A stretch of 64,000 nucleotides of DNA. Source: Rhodococcus sp. P1Y (GTDB lineage Bacteria > Actinomycetota > Actinomycetes > Mycobacteriales > Mycobacteriaceae). A program made the translations under genes and the position numbers. How positions within the stretch are numbered: position 1 is the stretch's first letter; the number at the start of each line of letters is the position of its first letter. Of the stretch, positions 36,370 to 47,537 are shown in pieces. Location: positions 5,786,001 through 5,850,000 of the forward strand of contig NZ_CP032762.1 in the NCBI RefSeq assembly GCF_003641205.1, read 5' to 3'. The notes beneath the pieces were generated by a model. The model was not told the origin of the DNA and ran no database searches. It saw nothing but the letters and a program-made list of their open reading frames with translations.

Positions 36370-37359
36370 ATGCGTCGTACCACCACCGCGCTCGTCGGAT
36401 TGTCCTGCGCCGCCACTCTCACCCTCAGCGCGTGCAGTTCGGACACCGAGACCCAGACGACGTCGGCGCCCGCAACCGCAGTCGACGGACCGATCACCAT
36501 CGTCGCCTCGACCAACGTGTGGGGAAGCGTCGCCGAAGCCGTTGCAGGCGACTTGGCCACCGTCGACTCGATCATCGCCGACCCGTCGGCAGACCCCCAC
36601 TCGTACGAAGCAAGCCCCGGTGACGCCGCCAAGATCGCCGAGGCGTCGCTCGTCGTGTACAACGGCGGCGGATACGACGAGTTCATCGACGACATCCTCG
36701 CTTCCGAGGGCCAGAACGTGCCGTCGGTCAACGCATTCGACCTTCTCGATGCCGATCACGCCCACGACGAGGACACCGCGGAGCCGGCCGACACAGCGGA
36801 GCCGGCCGACACCGATGGGCACAGCCACGGCGAGGTCAACGAACACGTCTGGTACAACGCCGAAGTAGCCGCTGCCACTGCAGAATCCATTGCAGAGTCA
36901 CTCGGACAGCTCGATCCCGACAATGCCGCGCAGTACACCGCCAACGCCGAAACCTTCCACGAGCAGGTGCACGGCATCACCGACGTGACGGCGAAGATCG
37001 CCGCCGATCACAGCAACGTGCCCGTCGCACAAACCGAGCCGATTGCGCACTACCTGATCGAAGAATCCGGCTTGGACGACAAGACGCCCGAGGACTTCAA
37101 GGACGCCATCGAGGAGGGCAACGATCCGTCGCCTGCCTCCATCGCAGCCACTCGCGACCTGTTCACCTCGAACTCGGTCAAAGCACTGGTCTACAACACC
37201 CAGACTCAGGACGCCGTCACACAGGACATCCGCTCGACCGCCGAAGCGGCGGGTGTGCCCGTCGTCGAGGTCACCGAAACTCTGCCCGAAGGTCTGACCT
37301 ACATCGAGTGGCAGACCAAGGCGGCCGAGGATCTCCAAGCCGCACTCAGTGCATCCTGA
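36370..37359 (+). CDS. znuA: zinc/manganese ABC transporter substrate-binding lipoprotein
   Basis: A 329-residue cluster A-I metal-binding protein. The signal peptide ends in a lipobox LSAC with Cys22 as the anchor. Metal-ligand histidines are seen in DPHSYEASPGD, in the short His/Asp loop (DHAHDE ... DGHSHGEVNEHVW) and in PIAHYLIE. Inside that loop is an 18-bp duplication (36778-36813) coding for a repeated AEPADT. It is followed by the ATPase and permease genes. Zn2+ is favoured over Mn2+ by the His-rich loop. Confidence 0.88.
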   Translation: MRRTTTALVGLSCAATLTLSACSSDTETQTTSAPATAVDGPITIVASTNVWGSVAEAVAGDLATVDSIIADPSADPHSYEASPGDAAKIAEASLVVYNGGGYDEFIDDILASEGQNVPSVNAFDLLDADHAHDEDTAEPADTAEPADTDGHSHGEVNEHVWYNAEVAAATAESIAESLGQLDPDNAAQYTANAETFHEQVHGITDVTAKIAADHSNVPVAQTEPIAHYLIEESGLDDKTPEDFKDAIEEGNDPSPASIAATRDLFTSNSVKALVYNTQTQDAVTQDIRSTAEAAGVPVVEVTETLPEGLTYIEWQTKAAEDLQAALSAS

Positions 37360-37396
37360 CTAGGCCCGATACGCACGGCCCTGGGAAGATGAACGC

Positions 37397-38218
37397 ATGT
37401 CTGCTGTAGAACTGCGCGACGCCGGTTTGGCGTTCGGTGAGCGCACGCTGTGGCAGAACCTCGACCTGAGCGTCGAGGCCGGCGAATTCGTCGCCGTCCT
37501 TGGCCCCAACGGCTCCGGCAAGACTTCGCTGCTCAAGGTCCTGCTCGGCCAGAACCATCTGACCACGGGCGATGCCACCATCGGCGATGCTCCGGTTCGC
37601 CGCGGCCAGTCGGGCGTCGGTTACGTTCCCCAACAACGCAGCATCGACGACGGTTTGCCCCTGCGCGGGCGCGATCTCGTCGGCCTCGGCTGGGACGGTC
37701 ATCAGTGGGGAATCGGACTTCGGGGACGGCGTGAACGCAGGCGAATCGTCGACGACGCAATCGAACAGGTCGGTGCAGGCGCATTCGCCGACGCGCCCGT
37801 CGGCACGCTGTCCGGCGGCGAGCAGCAACGGCTGCGTATCGCGCAGGCACTCGTCGGCGATCCGTCGGTCCTGCTGTGCGACGAGCCTTTGCTCAGCCTC
37901 GATCTCGCGAACCAGCGGTTGGTGTCCGAACTGATCGATCGACGACGCCGGGAGCACGGCACCGCGGTCCTCTTCGTCACCCACGAGATCAATCCGATCC
38001 TTCCTCTCGTCGATCGCGTCGTGTACATCGTCGACGGCAAGTTCCGTATCGGCCGACCTGCCGAAGTGATGACCACCGAGGTGCTTTCGGAGTTGTACGG
38101 CACCGAGGTCGAGGTGTTGAAAGTCCGCGGCCGACTCATCGTCGTCGGCACCGGAGACTCCATCGATGCGCTGGGAACTGCGGGTGCGCACCACCCACCT
38201 ACCGAGGACGTGTCGTGA
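37397..38218 (+). CDS. znuC: zinc/manganese ABC transporter ATP-binding protein
   Basis: A 273-residue ABC ATPase. Walker A is GPNGSGKTSL, the Q-loop is in VPQQRSID, the signature is LSGGEQQRLRIAQAL, and Walker B is VLLCDEPLLSLD. The last residues overlap the permease start as GTGA, so it is coupled to znuB. It energises uptake of the ion delivered by ZnuA. Confidence 0.92.
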   Translation: MSAVELRDAGLAFGERTLWQNLDLSVEAGEFVAVLGPNGSGKTSLLKVLLGQNHLTTGDATIGDAPVRRGQSGVGYVPQQRSIDDGLPLRGRDLVGLGWDGHQWGIGLRGRRERRRIVDDAIEQVGAGAFADAPVGTLSGGEQQRLRIAQALVGDPSVLLCDEPLLSLDLANQRLVSELIDRRRREHGTAVLFVTHEINPILPLVDRVVYIVDGKFRIGRPAEVMTTEVLSELYGTEVEVLKVRGRLIVVGTGDSIDALGTAGAHHPPTEDVS

Positions 38219-39093
38219 ACGAGAAAGTCATAGACGCCTTCTCCAAGATCTTCGACTTCAGCACCACCGCGAACCTGCTGAGCTACGACTTCGTTCAACA
38301 AGCACTCATCGCGGCCGCCATCCTCGGGTTGCTCGCGGGCGCGCTCGGACCGCTCATCGTCAGCCGTCAATGGGCATTCGCGGTTCACGGCTCGAGTGAG
38401 CTGTCGCTGACGGGTGCATCGGCGGCACTGCTCGTGGGCATCACCGTCGGACTCGGAGCGATCGTCGGATCCGTCGTCGCGGCCGTGATGTTCGCGCTGC
38501 TCGGATCGAAGGCGCGCGACCGCGACTCGGTCATCGGCGTGATCATGTCGTTCGGTCTCGGCCTGTCGGTGCTCTTCATCTGGCTGTACCCCGGACGTAC
38601 CGGCACCAGCTTCTCGCTCCTCATCGGCCAAATCGTCGGCGTCGGGCAGAGCGGGTTGCAGTTGCTGTTGATCTGCGCGGTGCTCGTGCTGATCGTGCTG
38701 GCAGTCGTCTACCGCCCCTTGTTGTTCGCCAGCACCGACCCGGAGGTCGCACTGGCCAGAGGCGTCCCGGTACGGGCGTTGTCGGTCGTCTTCGCTGTGT
38801 TGGTCGGCGTAGCCTGCGCGTTGGGTGTACAGATCGTCGGTGCTCTGCTGGTTCTGTCGCTGCTCATCACCCCCGCAGCCGCTGCCGCACGTGTGACTGC
38901 CAGCCCGCTGAAAGCGACGCTGCTGTCCATCCTGTTCGCCGAAACCGCGGCCGTCGGCGGGATTCTGCTGTCCCTGGCTCCCGGCGTGCCCGTGTCGACC
39001 TTCGTGACCACGATCTCGTTCGTTATCTACCTCGTCTGCCGTGCCGTGGGATCTCGCCGTAAGGCCAATTCAGGACGGGTGCTCGCGGTCTAG
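38215..39093 (+). CDS. znuB: zinc/manganese ABC transporter permease
   Basis: A 292-residue ABC-3 family permease with seven to nine membrane helices, including [21 protein letters not shown] and the conserved [21 protein letters not shown] (quoted to show key residues G-x2-LL-x2-L-x2-TPAA). The GTG start overlaps the znuC stop. It ends 11 bases before pxpA, which may be cotranscribed. Confidence 0.9.
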   Translation: MNEKVIDAFSKIFDFSTTANLLSYDFVQQALIAAAILGLLAGALGPLIVSRQWAFAVHGSSELSLTGASAALLVGITVGLGAIVGSVVAAVMFALLGSKARDRDSVIGVIMSFGLGLSVLFIWLYPGRTGTSFSLLIGQIVGVGQSGLQLLLICAVLVLIVLAVVYRPLLFASTDPEVALARGVPVRALSVVFAVLVGVACALGVQIVGALLVLSLLITPAAAAARVTASPLKATLLSILFAETAAVGGILLSLAPGVPVSTFVTTISFVIYLVCRAVGSRRKANSGRVLAV

Positions 39094-39104
39094 ACTTGGC
39101 TCCG

Positions 39105-39863
39105 ATGCCTTCCATCGATTTGAACTCGGACCTCGGCGAAAGTTTCGGTACCTGGAAACTAGGTGACGACGACGCCATGTTGGCGGTCGTCACGAGCGCG
39201 AATGTCGCGTGCGGCTTCCACGCGGGCGATCCGCGGACGATTCTCGACACCTGTCGCGCTGCTGCGGATGGTGCCGTTCGTATCGGCGCTCAAGTCGGTT
39301 ACCGCGATCTCGCCGGATTCGGCAGACGCTTCATCGACATCGAGCCTGCCGATCTGACCGCCGACGTTCTGTACCAGATGGGCGCCCTCGACGGTCTCGC
39401 TCAGGCGGCCGGTTCAGCGATCGCCTACGTCAAACCTCATGGAGCGCTGTACAACGCGATCGTCAGCCATCGAGAGCAAGCGCAGGCCGTGGTCGACGCC
39501 GTACGCACCTACGACCCGACTCTTCCTGTCCTCGGACTACCCGGCTCCGTATTCCTCGACGTAGCCCACGGAGCCGGACTGAGAACCGTCTCCGAGGCGT
39601 TCGCCGATCGTGCGTACACCCCGAGCGGCGAGTTGGTATCCAGGCGTATCGACGGCGCAGTCCTGTCCGATCCGTCCACGGTGGCCGAGCGGGTACTCAG
39701 GCTGGTACGCGACGGTGTGGTCGAGGCGATCGACGGCTCGACAGTGAGCATCGACGCCGAATCCGTCTGCGTGCACGGAGATTCGCCCGGCGCACTCGAG
39801 ATGGCACGTGCAGTCCGTAATACACTGTCCGACAACGACATCGACATCTCCGCGTTCGTCTGA
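39105..39863 (+). CDS. pxpA: 5-oxoprolinase subunit A (LamB/YcsF family)
   Basis: A 252-residue LamB/YcsF protein. With PxpB and PxpC it forms the ATP-dependent bacterial 5-oxoprolinase that converts 5-oxo-L-proline to glutamate. Family motifs are [24 protein letters not shown] and [10 protein letters not shown]. The ATG at 39105 gives the standard N-terminus; a TTG three codons earlier is an unlikely alternative. The stop overlaps pxpB (TGATG). Confidence 0.93.
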   Translation: MPSIDLNSDLGESFGTWKLGDDDAMLAVVTSANVACGFHAGDPRTILDTCRAAADGAVRIGAQVGYRDLAGFGRRFIDIEPADLTADVLYQMGALDGLAQAAGSAIAYVKPHGALYNAIVSHREQAQAVVDAVRTYDPTLPVLGLPGSVFLDVAHGAGLRTVSEAFADRAYTPSGELVSRRIDGAVLSDPSTVAERVLRLVRDGVVEAIDGSTVSIDAESVCVHGDSPGALEMARAVRNTLSDNDIDISAFV

Positions 39864-40465
39864 TGATCATCCACGACTGCGGAGATCACGCATTGCTCGT
39901 CGAGTATTCCGACTTGGCCGAGACCATGACGTACTACCGGTCTCTCGCCCAGTCCCCGATCGACGAAGTCGAGGACCTCGTCCCCGCTGCGCGCACCGTC
40001 CTCGTGCGGCACAACGGGAATCGCGATCGCGTGCTCGATTGGGTCCGCACAAAAGATCCTGCGAACTCCACCGCAGCAGAAAACAGCGAACCCGTGGTCA
40101 TCGTAGTGTCCTACAACGGCGAGGACCTGGGTGACGTAGCCGAGGCCACGTCGATGAGCGTCGACGAGGTTATCCGCGCACACACGGAGCAGACGTGGAC
40201 CGTTGCGTTCGGCGGATTTGCGCCGGGATTCGGCTACCTCGTCGGCGAAAACGATCGGCTGCACGTGCCTCGCCGCAACACACCACGCACGAAGGTGCCC
40301 GCAGGTTCGGTGGGGCTGGCGGGTGAATTCTCGGGCATCTACCCGCGCAGCTCCCCGGGCGGTTGGCAGCTGATCGGAAGAACCGATGCGCCGCTATGGG
40401 ACGTTCACCGCGACCCACCTGCCCTGTTGCAACCGGGAGCAACCGTCCGGTTCGAGCAACGATGA
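39863..40465 (+). CDS. pxpB: 5-oxoprolinase subunit B
   Basis: A 200-residue protein of the KipI/PxpB family. The conserved block VAFGGFAPGFGYL and the nearby VPAGSVGLAGEFSGIYPRSSP stretch (given in part) mark the carboxyltransferase-like half that pairs with PxpC. The ATG overlaps the pxpA stop and its own stop overlaps pxpC (ATGA), so the three are translationally coupled. Confidence 0.92.
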   Translation: MIIHDCGDHALLVEYSDLAETMTYYRSLAQSPIDEVEDLVPAARTVLVRHNGNRDRVLDWVRTKDPANSTAAENSEPVVIVVSYNGEDLGDVAEATSMSVDEVIRAHTEQTWTVAFGGFAPGFGYLVGENDRLHVPRRNTPRTKVPAGSVGLAGEFSGIYPRSSPGGWQLIGRTDAPLWDVHRDPPALLQPGATVRFEQR

Positions 40466-41313
40466 GTTCCATCGAAGTGCTCTCCCCGGGTGCGCTTTCC
40501 ACAGTCCAGGATCGAGGCAGGCTCGGATATTCGTCCATCGGCGTCGGCCGCTCCGGAGCTGCGGACAGCGACGCACATGACACCGCAAATCGGCTGGTAG
40601 GCAACATGCTCGGCGCAGCAACAGTGGAGACGACTCTCGGCGGACTGCGAATACGAGCGCACGGACCCGTCGTGACCGCGGCGACCGGGGCTCGGGCGCC
40701 GGTGACGATCAACGGCGTCGGCGATGCGATGCACTGCACTCTCAACCTCGCCGATGGGGACGAATTGTTCATCGGGACAGCCATTTCCGGACTTCGGACC
40801 TATCTCGCGGTCCGAGGCGGCATCGACGTCGAACCGGTTCTCGGAAGCAGATCGACCGACACGATGGCCGAGCTCGGACCAGCGCCGCTCGCTGCGAACG
40901 ACGTGCTCACCATCGGCCGGGAGTCGACCGATTGGCCTGCCGCATCCTGGGCCCCACCGCGTATCGATTCCGGGCCCATCCGGGTAATCCTCGGCCCCCG
41001 CGACGACTGGTTCGCCGACGCGTCCGCACTGTTCGGCCAGGAATGGACGGTCACCTCCGAAGCCGACCGCGTCGGCGTCAGACTCGATGGCGTCGCACCG
41101 TTGGAACGCTCGGGCACCGCTGAACTCCCCAGCGAAGGCATGGTCGTCGGCGCCCTTCAGGTCCCTCCTGACGGTCAACCGGTCGTGTTCCTGGCCGACC
41201 ACCCCGTCACCGGCGGTTACCCGGTCATCGGTGTCGTCACCAGCGCCGACCTTCCCCGCCTCGGCCAGCTACGCCCGGGGGATGTCGTGCGCTTCGCGCC
41301 CGTGCGTGCGTAA
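40462..41313 (+). CDS. pxpC: 5-oxoprolinase subunit C
   Basis: A 283-residue KipA/PxpC-family protein with the biotin-dependent-carboxyltransferase-like fold. Landmarks are SPGALSTVQDRGRLGYSSIG at the N-terminus and DHPVTGGYPVIGVV near the end. The final residues APVRA and the TAA stop are encoded inside the left arm of a perfect 18-bp hairpin (41301-41342), so the repeat has supplied the C-terminus. Confidence 0.92.
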   Translation: MSSIEVLSPGALSTVQDRGRLGYSSIGVGRSGAADSDAHDTANRLVGNMLGAATVETTLGGLRIRAHGPVVTAATGARAPVTINGVGDAMHCTLNLADGDELFIGTAISGLRTYLAVRGGIDVEPVLGSRSTDTMAELGPAPLAANDVLTIGRESTDWPAASWAPPRIDSGPIRVILGPRDDWFADASALFGQEWTVTSEADRVGVRLDGVAPLERSGTAELPSEGMVVGALQVPPDGQPVVFLADHPVTGGYPVIGVVTSADLPRLGQLRPGDVVRFAPVRA

Positions 41314-41342
41314 TGACAGCGGAGTGTCATTACGCACGCACG
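41301..41342. repeat. CGTGCGTGCGTA hairpin repeat, locus 3 (perfect)
   Basis: Arms CGTGCGTGCGTAATGACA (41301-41318) and TGTCATTACGCACGCACG (41325-41342) are exact reverse complements with a six-base loop. The pxpC stop TAA (41311-41313) is in the left arm. The element lies between two convergent genes and probably folds in both transcripts. Confidence 0.9.
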
Positions 41343-41347
41343 TGCCG

Positions 41348-42349
41348 TTACTTGGATGCAGCCTCGGCGAGCTGTGGGACGAGCGCGTCGATTGCGAATG
41401 GCAGGCTCAGGACCGTGCCCCACGTCAAGGCACCGGACACGATCGGATCATCGACGAAGATGGCTCTGCCGTCCCGTGCGACGTTCAAGGCCTGATACGT
41501 CGGCACTGCCTTGACCTGATCGCTCGTGCCTACGCTACTGCCCGTGTTCCACACCAGCACATCGAGATCGAGCATTCCCAGTTGTTCGGTGCTGATCTGG
41601 AATGCGTCCTGGTCTCCCGCGAGATCGGCAATCTGCTGCGGAATTACGAACCCCAAGGACGTGAGAAGACGAGAACGCTGGTCGTTCGGCGACCGCACCC
41701 AGAAGCTGCCCGGTTCACCGGCCTCGGCGACCGCGACGGTCTTGCCCTCGAACTCGGGATGAGCTTGCCGTTGCGCGGTCAGTTCGGCATCGACGTCGGA
41801 GACCAGCTCTGCAGCCTTGTCGGACTGCCCTAGAGTATCGCCGACAAGTCGGACGCTCTCCTGCCACGGCATACCGAAATCGGGGTAGTCGGGCGAGCCC
41901 GTCACGGTGGGAGCGATCTCGCTCAAGCGTGAATAGGCGTCACTGCTGACATCGATGTACTGGGCCATGATGAGATCCGGTTGCAGCGCGGCGATCTGCT
42001 CGTAGGCGATGTTGGCCTGCCCGGTGAACTGCCCCCGATTGAACACCTCAGGCTGGGCGTCGCCCAGCGCGTCCTGGGCCCACGGCCACGTTGCGTACGG
42101 ATAGTCCCCATACCAATCGGTGACCCCGACCGGAACCTCCGCGAACGCAAGCAGAGTGTCCTGATCCGAGTAGCCGACGGTGACGATCCGTTCGGGGTCG
42201 ACGGGGACCTCGGTGGTCCCGAGCTTGTGCACCACAGAACGTGTCTCGGTCGCCGGCTTCTCCTCTGCATCGGAGGCACACGCGCCCACACCGAGAACAA
42301 GACCGAATGCTGCGATGCCCGCAACTGCGCGCACACTGTTGAACGCCAC
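41348..42349 (-). CDS. iron-siderophore ABC transporter substrate-binding lipoprotein
   Basis: A 333-residue cluster A-II (FecB/FepB-like) binding protein. The signal peptide ends in a lipobox with Cys24 (LGVGACASD). Domain hinge segments are TVGYSDQDTLLAFAEVPVGV and PDLIMAQYIDVSSDAYSRLSEIAPTV (key PDLI...LSEIAPTV). A perfect IdeR/DtxR box stands 17-35 bases upstream, so expression should rise when iron is low. No permease or ATPase gene is adjacent; the complex must be completed from elsewhere. Confidence 0.9.
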   Translation of the reverse strand: MAFNSVRAVAGIAAFGLVLGVGACASDAEEKPATETRSVVHKLGTTEVPVDPERIVTVGYSDQDTLLAFAEVPVGVTDWYGDYPYATWPWAQDALGDAQPEVFNRGQFTGQANIAYEQIAALQPDLIMAQYIDVSSDAYSRLSEIAPTVTGSPDYPDFGMPWQESVRLVGDTLGQSDKAAELVSDVDAELTAQRQAHPEFEGKTVAVAEAGEPGSFWVRSPNDQRSRLLTSLGFVIPQQIADLAGDQDAFQISTEQLGMLDLDVLVWNTGSSVGTSDQVKAVPTYQALNVARDGRAIFVDDPIVSGALTWGTVLSLPFAIDALVPQLAEAASK

Positions 42350-42365
42350 GTGACGAACCCTTTCG

Positions 42366-42384
42366 TTAGGTTCGACTAACCTAA
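42366..42384. promoter_or_regulatory. IdeR/DtxR iron box
   Basis: TTAGGTTCGACTAACCTAA matches the 19-bp IdeR/DtxR consensus TTAGGTTAGSCTAACCTAA except at three central positions. It is 17 bases upstream of the siderophore-binding lipoprotein start. Confidence 0.9.
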
Positions 42385-42398
42385 CATTCGTCGCGGGT

Positions 42399-42440
42399 CG
42401 TGCGTGCGTAATGACATTGGGGTGTCACTACCCACGCACG
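42399..42440. repeat. CGTGCGTGCGTA hairpin repeat, locus 4
   Basis: Arms CGTGCGTGCGTAATGACA (42399-42416) and TGTCACTACCCACGCACG (42423-42440) pair with two mismatches around a six-base loop. The left arm is identical to that of locus 3. It follows the rlmB stop (42455, minus strand) and lies just upstream of the IdeR box. Confidence 0.85.
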
Positions 42441-42454
42441 GGCGGCGAAGCCGC

Positions 42455-43435
42455 TTACCGCCTACGCTGACGCGCGATGTCGGCGAGCACAACGCCCGCT
42501 GCTACGGATGCATTCAGCGACTCGACCGGCCCAGCCATCGGAATCGACAGGATCGAATCGCAGGTCTCACGAACCAAGCGCGAGAGGCCCTTGCCCTCGG
42601 ATCCGACGACGATGGCGACGGGTCCGCTGGCGTCGAAGTCGTCGAGCGTGGTGTCGCCCTCGGCGTCGAGGCCGACGATGGTGACACCCTTGGTCTGCCA
42701 ATCCTTGAGCGTACGAGTCAGATTGGTAGCCCGAGCGACGGGAAGCCGGGCCGCCGCACCGGCACTCGTGCGCCATGCGACTGCGGACACGCTTGCGCTT
42801 CGACGCTGCGGGATCACGACGCCATGGCCACCGAAGGCAGCGACGGAACGCACGACAGCTCCGAGGTTGCGGGGGTCGGTGATGTTGTCGAGCGCGACGA
42901 GAATCGCAGACTCCTGGTGTGCGCGAGCGGCACCGAGAAGATCGTCGGGGTGTGCGTAGCGATACGGCGGCACCTGAAGCGCGAGACCCTGGTGCAGGCC
43001 GTTGACGCTGAGCTTGTCCAGATCGCTGCGTGGCACCTCGAGAATCGAGATGCCGGCGTCGGCGGCGCGCTGAATGCTCTCCTTGAGCCGCTCGTCGCTG
43101 TCGGTGCCGACAGCGACCCACAGAGCCGTCGCCGGCACACCCGCGCGGAGGCACTCCACGACAGGGTTACGACCCAGCACCACCTCGGGAGCGTCGTCGT
43201 TCTTTCTGCTCGCGACGCGACCGCCGCCCTGCCTGCCACCGCCGCCTTGGTTCTGTGCGGACTTCTCCGCAAGCTTGGCCCGTCGCGACGCGGGGTGCTT
43301 CGTCCTGGCCTCGGCTGGTGGCGTCGCACCGCGTCCTTCGAGGCCCCTGCGGCGGTTACCGCCGGATCCGGCGACCTGCCCCTTCTTGGTGCCTGTCTTG
43401 CGAACTGCGCCGCGCCTACTGGAATTGCCTGCCAT
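42455..43435 (-). CDS. rlmB: TrmH/SpoU-family rRNA 2'-O-methyltransferase
   Basis: A 326-residue SPOUT methyltransferase, probably the 23S rRNA Gm2251 enzyme. The first ~90 residues are a basic, Gly/Arg/Lys-rich extension ([19 protein letters not shown]...). A substrate-binding domain and the knotted catalytic domain follow, with [33 protein letters not shown] and [20 protein letters not shown]. It starts one base inside the cysS stop (TGATG), as in the M. tuberculosis order cysS-Rv3579c. Confidence 0.9.
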   Translation of the reverse strand: MAGNSSRRGAVRKTGTKKGQVAGSGGNRRRGLEGRGATPPAEARTKHPASRRAKLAEKSAQNQGGGGRQGGGRVASRKNDDAPEVVLGRNPVVECLRAGVPATALWVAVGTDSDERLKESIQRAADAGISILEVPRSDLDKLSVNGLHQGLALQVPPYRYAHPDDLLGAARAHQESAILVALDNITDPRNLGAVVRSVAAFGGHGVVIPQRRSASVSAVAWRTSAGAAARLPVARATNLTRTLKDWQTKGVTIVGLDAEGDTTLDDFDASGPVAIVVGSEGKGLSRLVRETCDSILSIPMAGPVESLNASVAAGVVLADIARQRRR

Positions 43436-44859
43436 CACTGCCCTGCTTCGTCGGTACCACTGGTTGCCCCGACGGACCATTCGGGCCCGTTGGGGGTGTC
43501 TGTCACGTCTATTCCGGCCTTCGCCAGACGGTCCCTGATCGCGTCCGCTGCGGCCCAGTCCTTGTCGACCTTCGCCTGTGCGCGGCGCTGCAACTCGGCG
43601 TCGACCAGAACACCGAGGGCTCCGACGACGGCATCGTTGTCGCCCGAATCAGCTGCCCAATGCGGGTCGAGTGGGTCGACGCCGAGAATGGACAGCATCG
43701 CCCTGACCTTCGACGCCTGCTCGACGGCTCCGGAAAGGTCCCCACTCTCGAGCGCACTGTTGCCGGTTTTCACCGTTGCATGCACGGCAGCGAGGGCCTT
43801 GGGTACTCCGAGATCGTCGTTCAGCGCGGCGGCGAAGTCCTCGGTCCACGTGCCGAGCGGAACCTCTCCGGCGCGTTCGACGGTGCGCTTCACGAAACCT
43901 TCGATGCCGCGGTACGTGACCGCTGCCGTCTGCAGTGCATTGTCCGAATACTCAAGCATCGAACGGTAGTGCGCACTTCCGAGGTAGTAGCGAAGTTCCT
44001 GCGGTCGAACGCTTTTCAGCACATTCGGCACGGACAGGACGTTGCCGAGCGATTTCGACATCTTCTCGCCGCCCATGGTGACCCAGCCGTTGTGGAGCCA
44101 GTATCGGCTGAATCCGTCGCCTGCAGCCTTGCTCTGAGCGCGCTCGTTCTCGTGATGTGGAAACACCAGATCCAAACCGCCGCAATGGATATCGAAGTCC
44201 GGACCGAGGTACGCCTCGCACATAGCCGAGCATTCGAGATGCCAACCCGGCCGGCCACGGCCCCACGGCGTCGGCCACGACGGCTCGCCTGGCTTCGCAG
44301 CCTTCCACAGCGTGAAGTCTCGCGGGTCGCGCTTTCCGGCGCCGACGCTCTCACCCTGATGAACGTCGTCGAGTTTGTGACCGGACAGTGCGCCGTAATC
44401 GGGGAAGCTGACGACGTCGAAATAGACGTCACCTTCCGCGGCATACGCATGACCGGAAGCGATGAGCCGTTCGATCAGCTCGACCATCTGTGTGATGTGC
44501 CCGGTCGCCCGCGGCTCGGCCGAGGGCGGAAGTACTCCGAGCTTGTCGTACGCCCAGGTGAACGATCGCTCGAACGTCGCTGCCCACTCCCACCACGGGC
44601 GGCCGGCGTCGCGTGCCTTGTTCAATATCTTGTCGTCGATATCGGTGACGTTGCGGATGAACGCCACGTCGTAGTCGTGGGCGAGAAGCCAACGCCGCAA
44701 CACGTCGAAGGCGACTCCACTACGTACGTGACCGATGTGCGGCTCACCCTGGACCGTCGCCCCACACAGATACACCGATGCATGGCCAGGGACCAAGGGG
44801 GAAAATTCCCGCAGGGCCCTCGTCTCGGTGTCGTATAGGTGAAGGGTCACGACCAGCAA
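43435..44859 (-). CDS. cysS: cysteinyl-tRNA synthetase
   Basis: A 474-residue class I synthetase that charges tRNA-Cys. The HIGH motif is PHIGHVRSG, the KMSKS loop [10 protein letters not shown], and the zinc site includes the Cys of [10 protein letters not shown] and the CEAYLG/HHENE region. The ATG at 44859 is used; a GTG three codons further in gives a similar N-terminus, and neither has a strong ribosome site. It follows ispF after 14 bases. Confidence 0.95.
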   Translation of the reverse strand: MLVVTLHLYDTETRALREFSPLVPGHASVYLCGATVQGEPHIGHVRSGVAFDVLRRWLLAHDYDVAFIRNVTDIDDKILNKARDAGRPWWEWAATFERSFTWAYDKLGVLPPSAEPRATGHITQMVELIERLIASGHAYAAEGDVYFDVVSFPDYGALSGHKLDDVHQGESVGAGKRDPRDFTLWKAAKPGEPSWPTPWGRGRPGWHLECSAMCEAYLGPDFDIHCGGLDLVFPHHENERAQSKAAGDGFSRYWLHNGWVTMGGEKMSKSLGNVLSVPNVLKSVRPQELRYYLGSAHYRSMLEYSDNALQTAAVTYRGIEGFVKRTVERAGEVPLGTWTEDFAAALNDDLGVPKALAAVHATVKTGNSALESGDLSGAVEQASKVRAMLSILGVDPLDPHWAADSGDNDAVVGALGVLVDAELQRRAQAKVDKDWAAADAIRDRLAKAGIDVTDTPNGPEWSVGATSGTDEAGQ

Positions 44860-44873
44860 TGCTACCGGTGCAT

Positions 44874-45338
44874 TTACTCCGTCACGACAAGTGCGGTAGC
44901 GATGGCGGCGATTCCCTCACCTCGACCCGTCAATCCGAGTCCGTCGGTGGTGGTCGCCGATACCGATACCGGCGCTCCGAGCACCGTCGACAAGGTTTCC
45001 TGAGCTTCGAGGCGCCGCGGTCCGATCTTGGGCCGGTTGCCGATGATCTGCACCGCAGCGTTGCCGATGGCAAAGCCGCTCTCGGTAAGCAGTCGGCGCA
45101 CCTCGGTGAGCATCGCCGAACCGCTGACACCGTCCCATTCGGGTCGTCCGGTCCCGAACACGGACCCGAGATCGCCCAGGCCTGCTGCCGACAGAAGCGC
45201 GTCACACAGGGCATGAGCGGCGACGTCACCGTCGGAATGGCCTTCACAACCGTCTGCGTCCTCGAAGAGCAGACCTGCGAGCCAGCACGGACGACCGACT
45301 TCGATCGGATGCACGTCGCTGCCGATACCGACCCTCAT
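44874..45338 (-). CDS. ispF: 2-C-methyl-D-erythritol 2,4-cyclodiphosphate synthase
   Basis: A 154-residue MEP-pathway enzyme that cyclises CDP-ME 2-phosphate. The metal site residues Asp8 and His10 are in GSDVHPIE, followed by [20 protein letters not shown] (with the third metal His) and GDLGSVFG. It overlaps ispD by four bases. Confidence 0.95.
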   Translation of the reverse strand: MRVGIGSDVHPIEVGRPCWLAGLLFEDADGCEGHSDGDVAAHALCDALLSAAGLGDLGSVFGTGRPEWDGVSGSAMLTEVRRLLTESGFAIGNAAVQIIGNRPKIGPRRLEAQETLSTVLGAPVSVSATTTDGLGLTGRGEGIAAIATALVVTE

Positions 45339-46015
45339 ACGCTCTCCTGCAGGACGATCGCCTCGGCCAACAGAAGGTCGTGAGGCGTAGTGATCTTGAA
45401 AGCTAGTGCGTCACCGACGATGGTGTGGACGGTTTCGCCCAGTCGTTCGACCAGACCCGCATCGTCGGTCGCGGTGCCCGACGCCTCGGCGTAGGCGCGG
45501 CGGAGCAGGTCGGCTCGAAATCCCTGCGGCGTTTGGATCGCACGTAGCGCGCTCCGGTCGGGTGTGCCGACCACGGCGCCCATGATGTCGACGGATTTGA
45601 TCGTGTCGGCCACGGGGAGGGCAGGCACGACAGCGGTACGGCCCGCTCTGACCTCCGCTACGACACGTGCGATCAATGTCGGTGGGGTGAGTGCGCGGGC
45701 GGCGTCGTGTACGAGCACGATGCCGGCGTCACCTACTTCGGACAGACCGGAGCGAACGGAGTCCGTTCGCTCTGCGGCGCCCGCCACGACTGTTACGGAC
45801 GGACCGAACAGTGCACGTGTGTGTTCGACCAGATCAGCGGGCACCATTACGACAACACGGTCGACGGCCCCTGACGATGTCAGGCCGTCGACCGATCGTT
45901 GCAACAATGTGGAGCCGCCGAGTTCGACGAATGCCTTCGGCTGACCTCGCAGAAGGCGAAGGCCTTGGCCCGCCGCCGGAACGAGCGCGACGACGGGACC
46001 GAGATGCGAACTCAC
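45335..46015 (-). CDS. ispD: 2-C-methyl-D-erythritol 4-phosphate cytidylyltransferase
   Basis: A 226-residue nucleotidyltransferase of the MEP isoprenoid pathway. It has the CTP-binding [21 protein letters not shown] segment with the conserved GxGxR-like turn and Lys, then [10 protein letters not shown] and [14 protein letters not shown]. The GTG start immediately follows the carD stop, so carD-ispD-ispF-cysS-rlmB read as one unit. Confidence 0.94.
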   Translation of the reverse strand: MSSHLGPVVALVPAAGQGLRLLRGQPKAFVELGGSTLLQRSVDGLTSSGAVDRVVVMVPADLVEHTRALFGPSVTVVAGAAERTDSVRSGLSEVGDAGIVLVHDAARALTPPTLIARVVAEVRAGRTAVVPALPVADTIKSVDIMGAVVGTPDRSALRAIQTPQGFRADLLRRAYAEASGTATDDAGLVERLGETVHTIVGDALAFKITTPHDLLLAEAIVLQESV

Positions 46016-46837
<822 letters not shown>

Positions 46838-47503
46838 GTGACTGCGTTCATTGCTGCGACTGCGAACCGTAAGACCCGTCGATTGGCAACCGCTGTCGCC
46901 ATCGCTGCGGGCGGAGTACTGACGCTGAGTGCCTGTGGTGCCGGACAGGTCTCACAGACCTCCGACCAGGTCGCTGCGGTCAACGGAAACTCAGCCGAGG
47001 TCGGCAACATCTCGCTGCGCAACGTGCACGTCGTCTACCCCCAGACCGAGGAGTACTCGATCGAGCCGGGCGGCAAGGTCGAACTCGGATTCATCGTCGT
47101 CAACAACAGCCCCGCGAGCGCCGACACCCTCACGCGCATCTCGACGACTGCAGCGTCGTCGATCACTGTCGGCGAGGAGTCGGGCGGCACGGAGATCGCC
47201 CCGCTCACCGCCCTCGGAGCAGGCGCCCCCGTCGACAACCAGGTCGAGGATCCCGGTATCCCGCTCCAGTTCATCGTCGTCGAACTGAACGGCATCGGCG
47301 AGGAAGTTCGCCCCGGGCTCACCGTGCCTGTCACCTTCACGTTCGAGGAGGCAGGCGACGTCGAGTTGCTCGTCCCCGTCGATGCAGGTCAGGTTCTTCC
47401 CCGCGACGTCTCAGCGAAGTCGCCGGTGGAGGCCGAAGCTCACAGTGTCGAAGAGAGCATCGTCGAAACTCAGGTCGAGGAAGCTACCGACGGCAACAAC
47501 TGA
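46838..47503 (+). CDS. lpqE: LpqE-like lipoprotein
   Basis: A 221-residue exported lipoprotein. The signal peptide carries basic residues (RKTRRLATAV) and a lipobox LSAC with Cys33. The mature part is a beta-rich domain with IEPGGKVELGFIVVNN, and an acidic tail (VEESIVETQVEEATD). The GTG at 46838 was chosen because GGAGG stands eight bases upstream and it gives a normal signal peptide; a GTG at 46757 would add 27 residues. Position between carD and radA matches lpqE (Rv3584). Biochemical function is unknown. Confidence 0.78.
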   Translation: MTAFIAATANRKTRRLATAVAIAAGGVLTLSACGAGQVSQTSDQVAAVNGNSAEVGNISLRNVHVVYPQTEEYSIEPGGKVELGFIVVNNSPASADTLTRISTTAASSITVGEESGGTEIAPLTALGAGAPVDNQVEDPGIPLQFIVVELNGIGEEVRPGLTVPVTFTFEEAGDVELLVPVDAGQVLPRDVSAKSPVEAEAHSVEESIVETQVEEATDGNN

Positions 47504-47537
47504 CGTTCCTGTCGGTAGCCACCTCTAGTCTTTGCCC

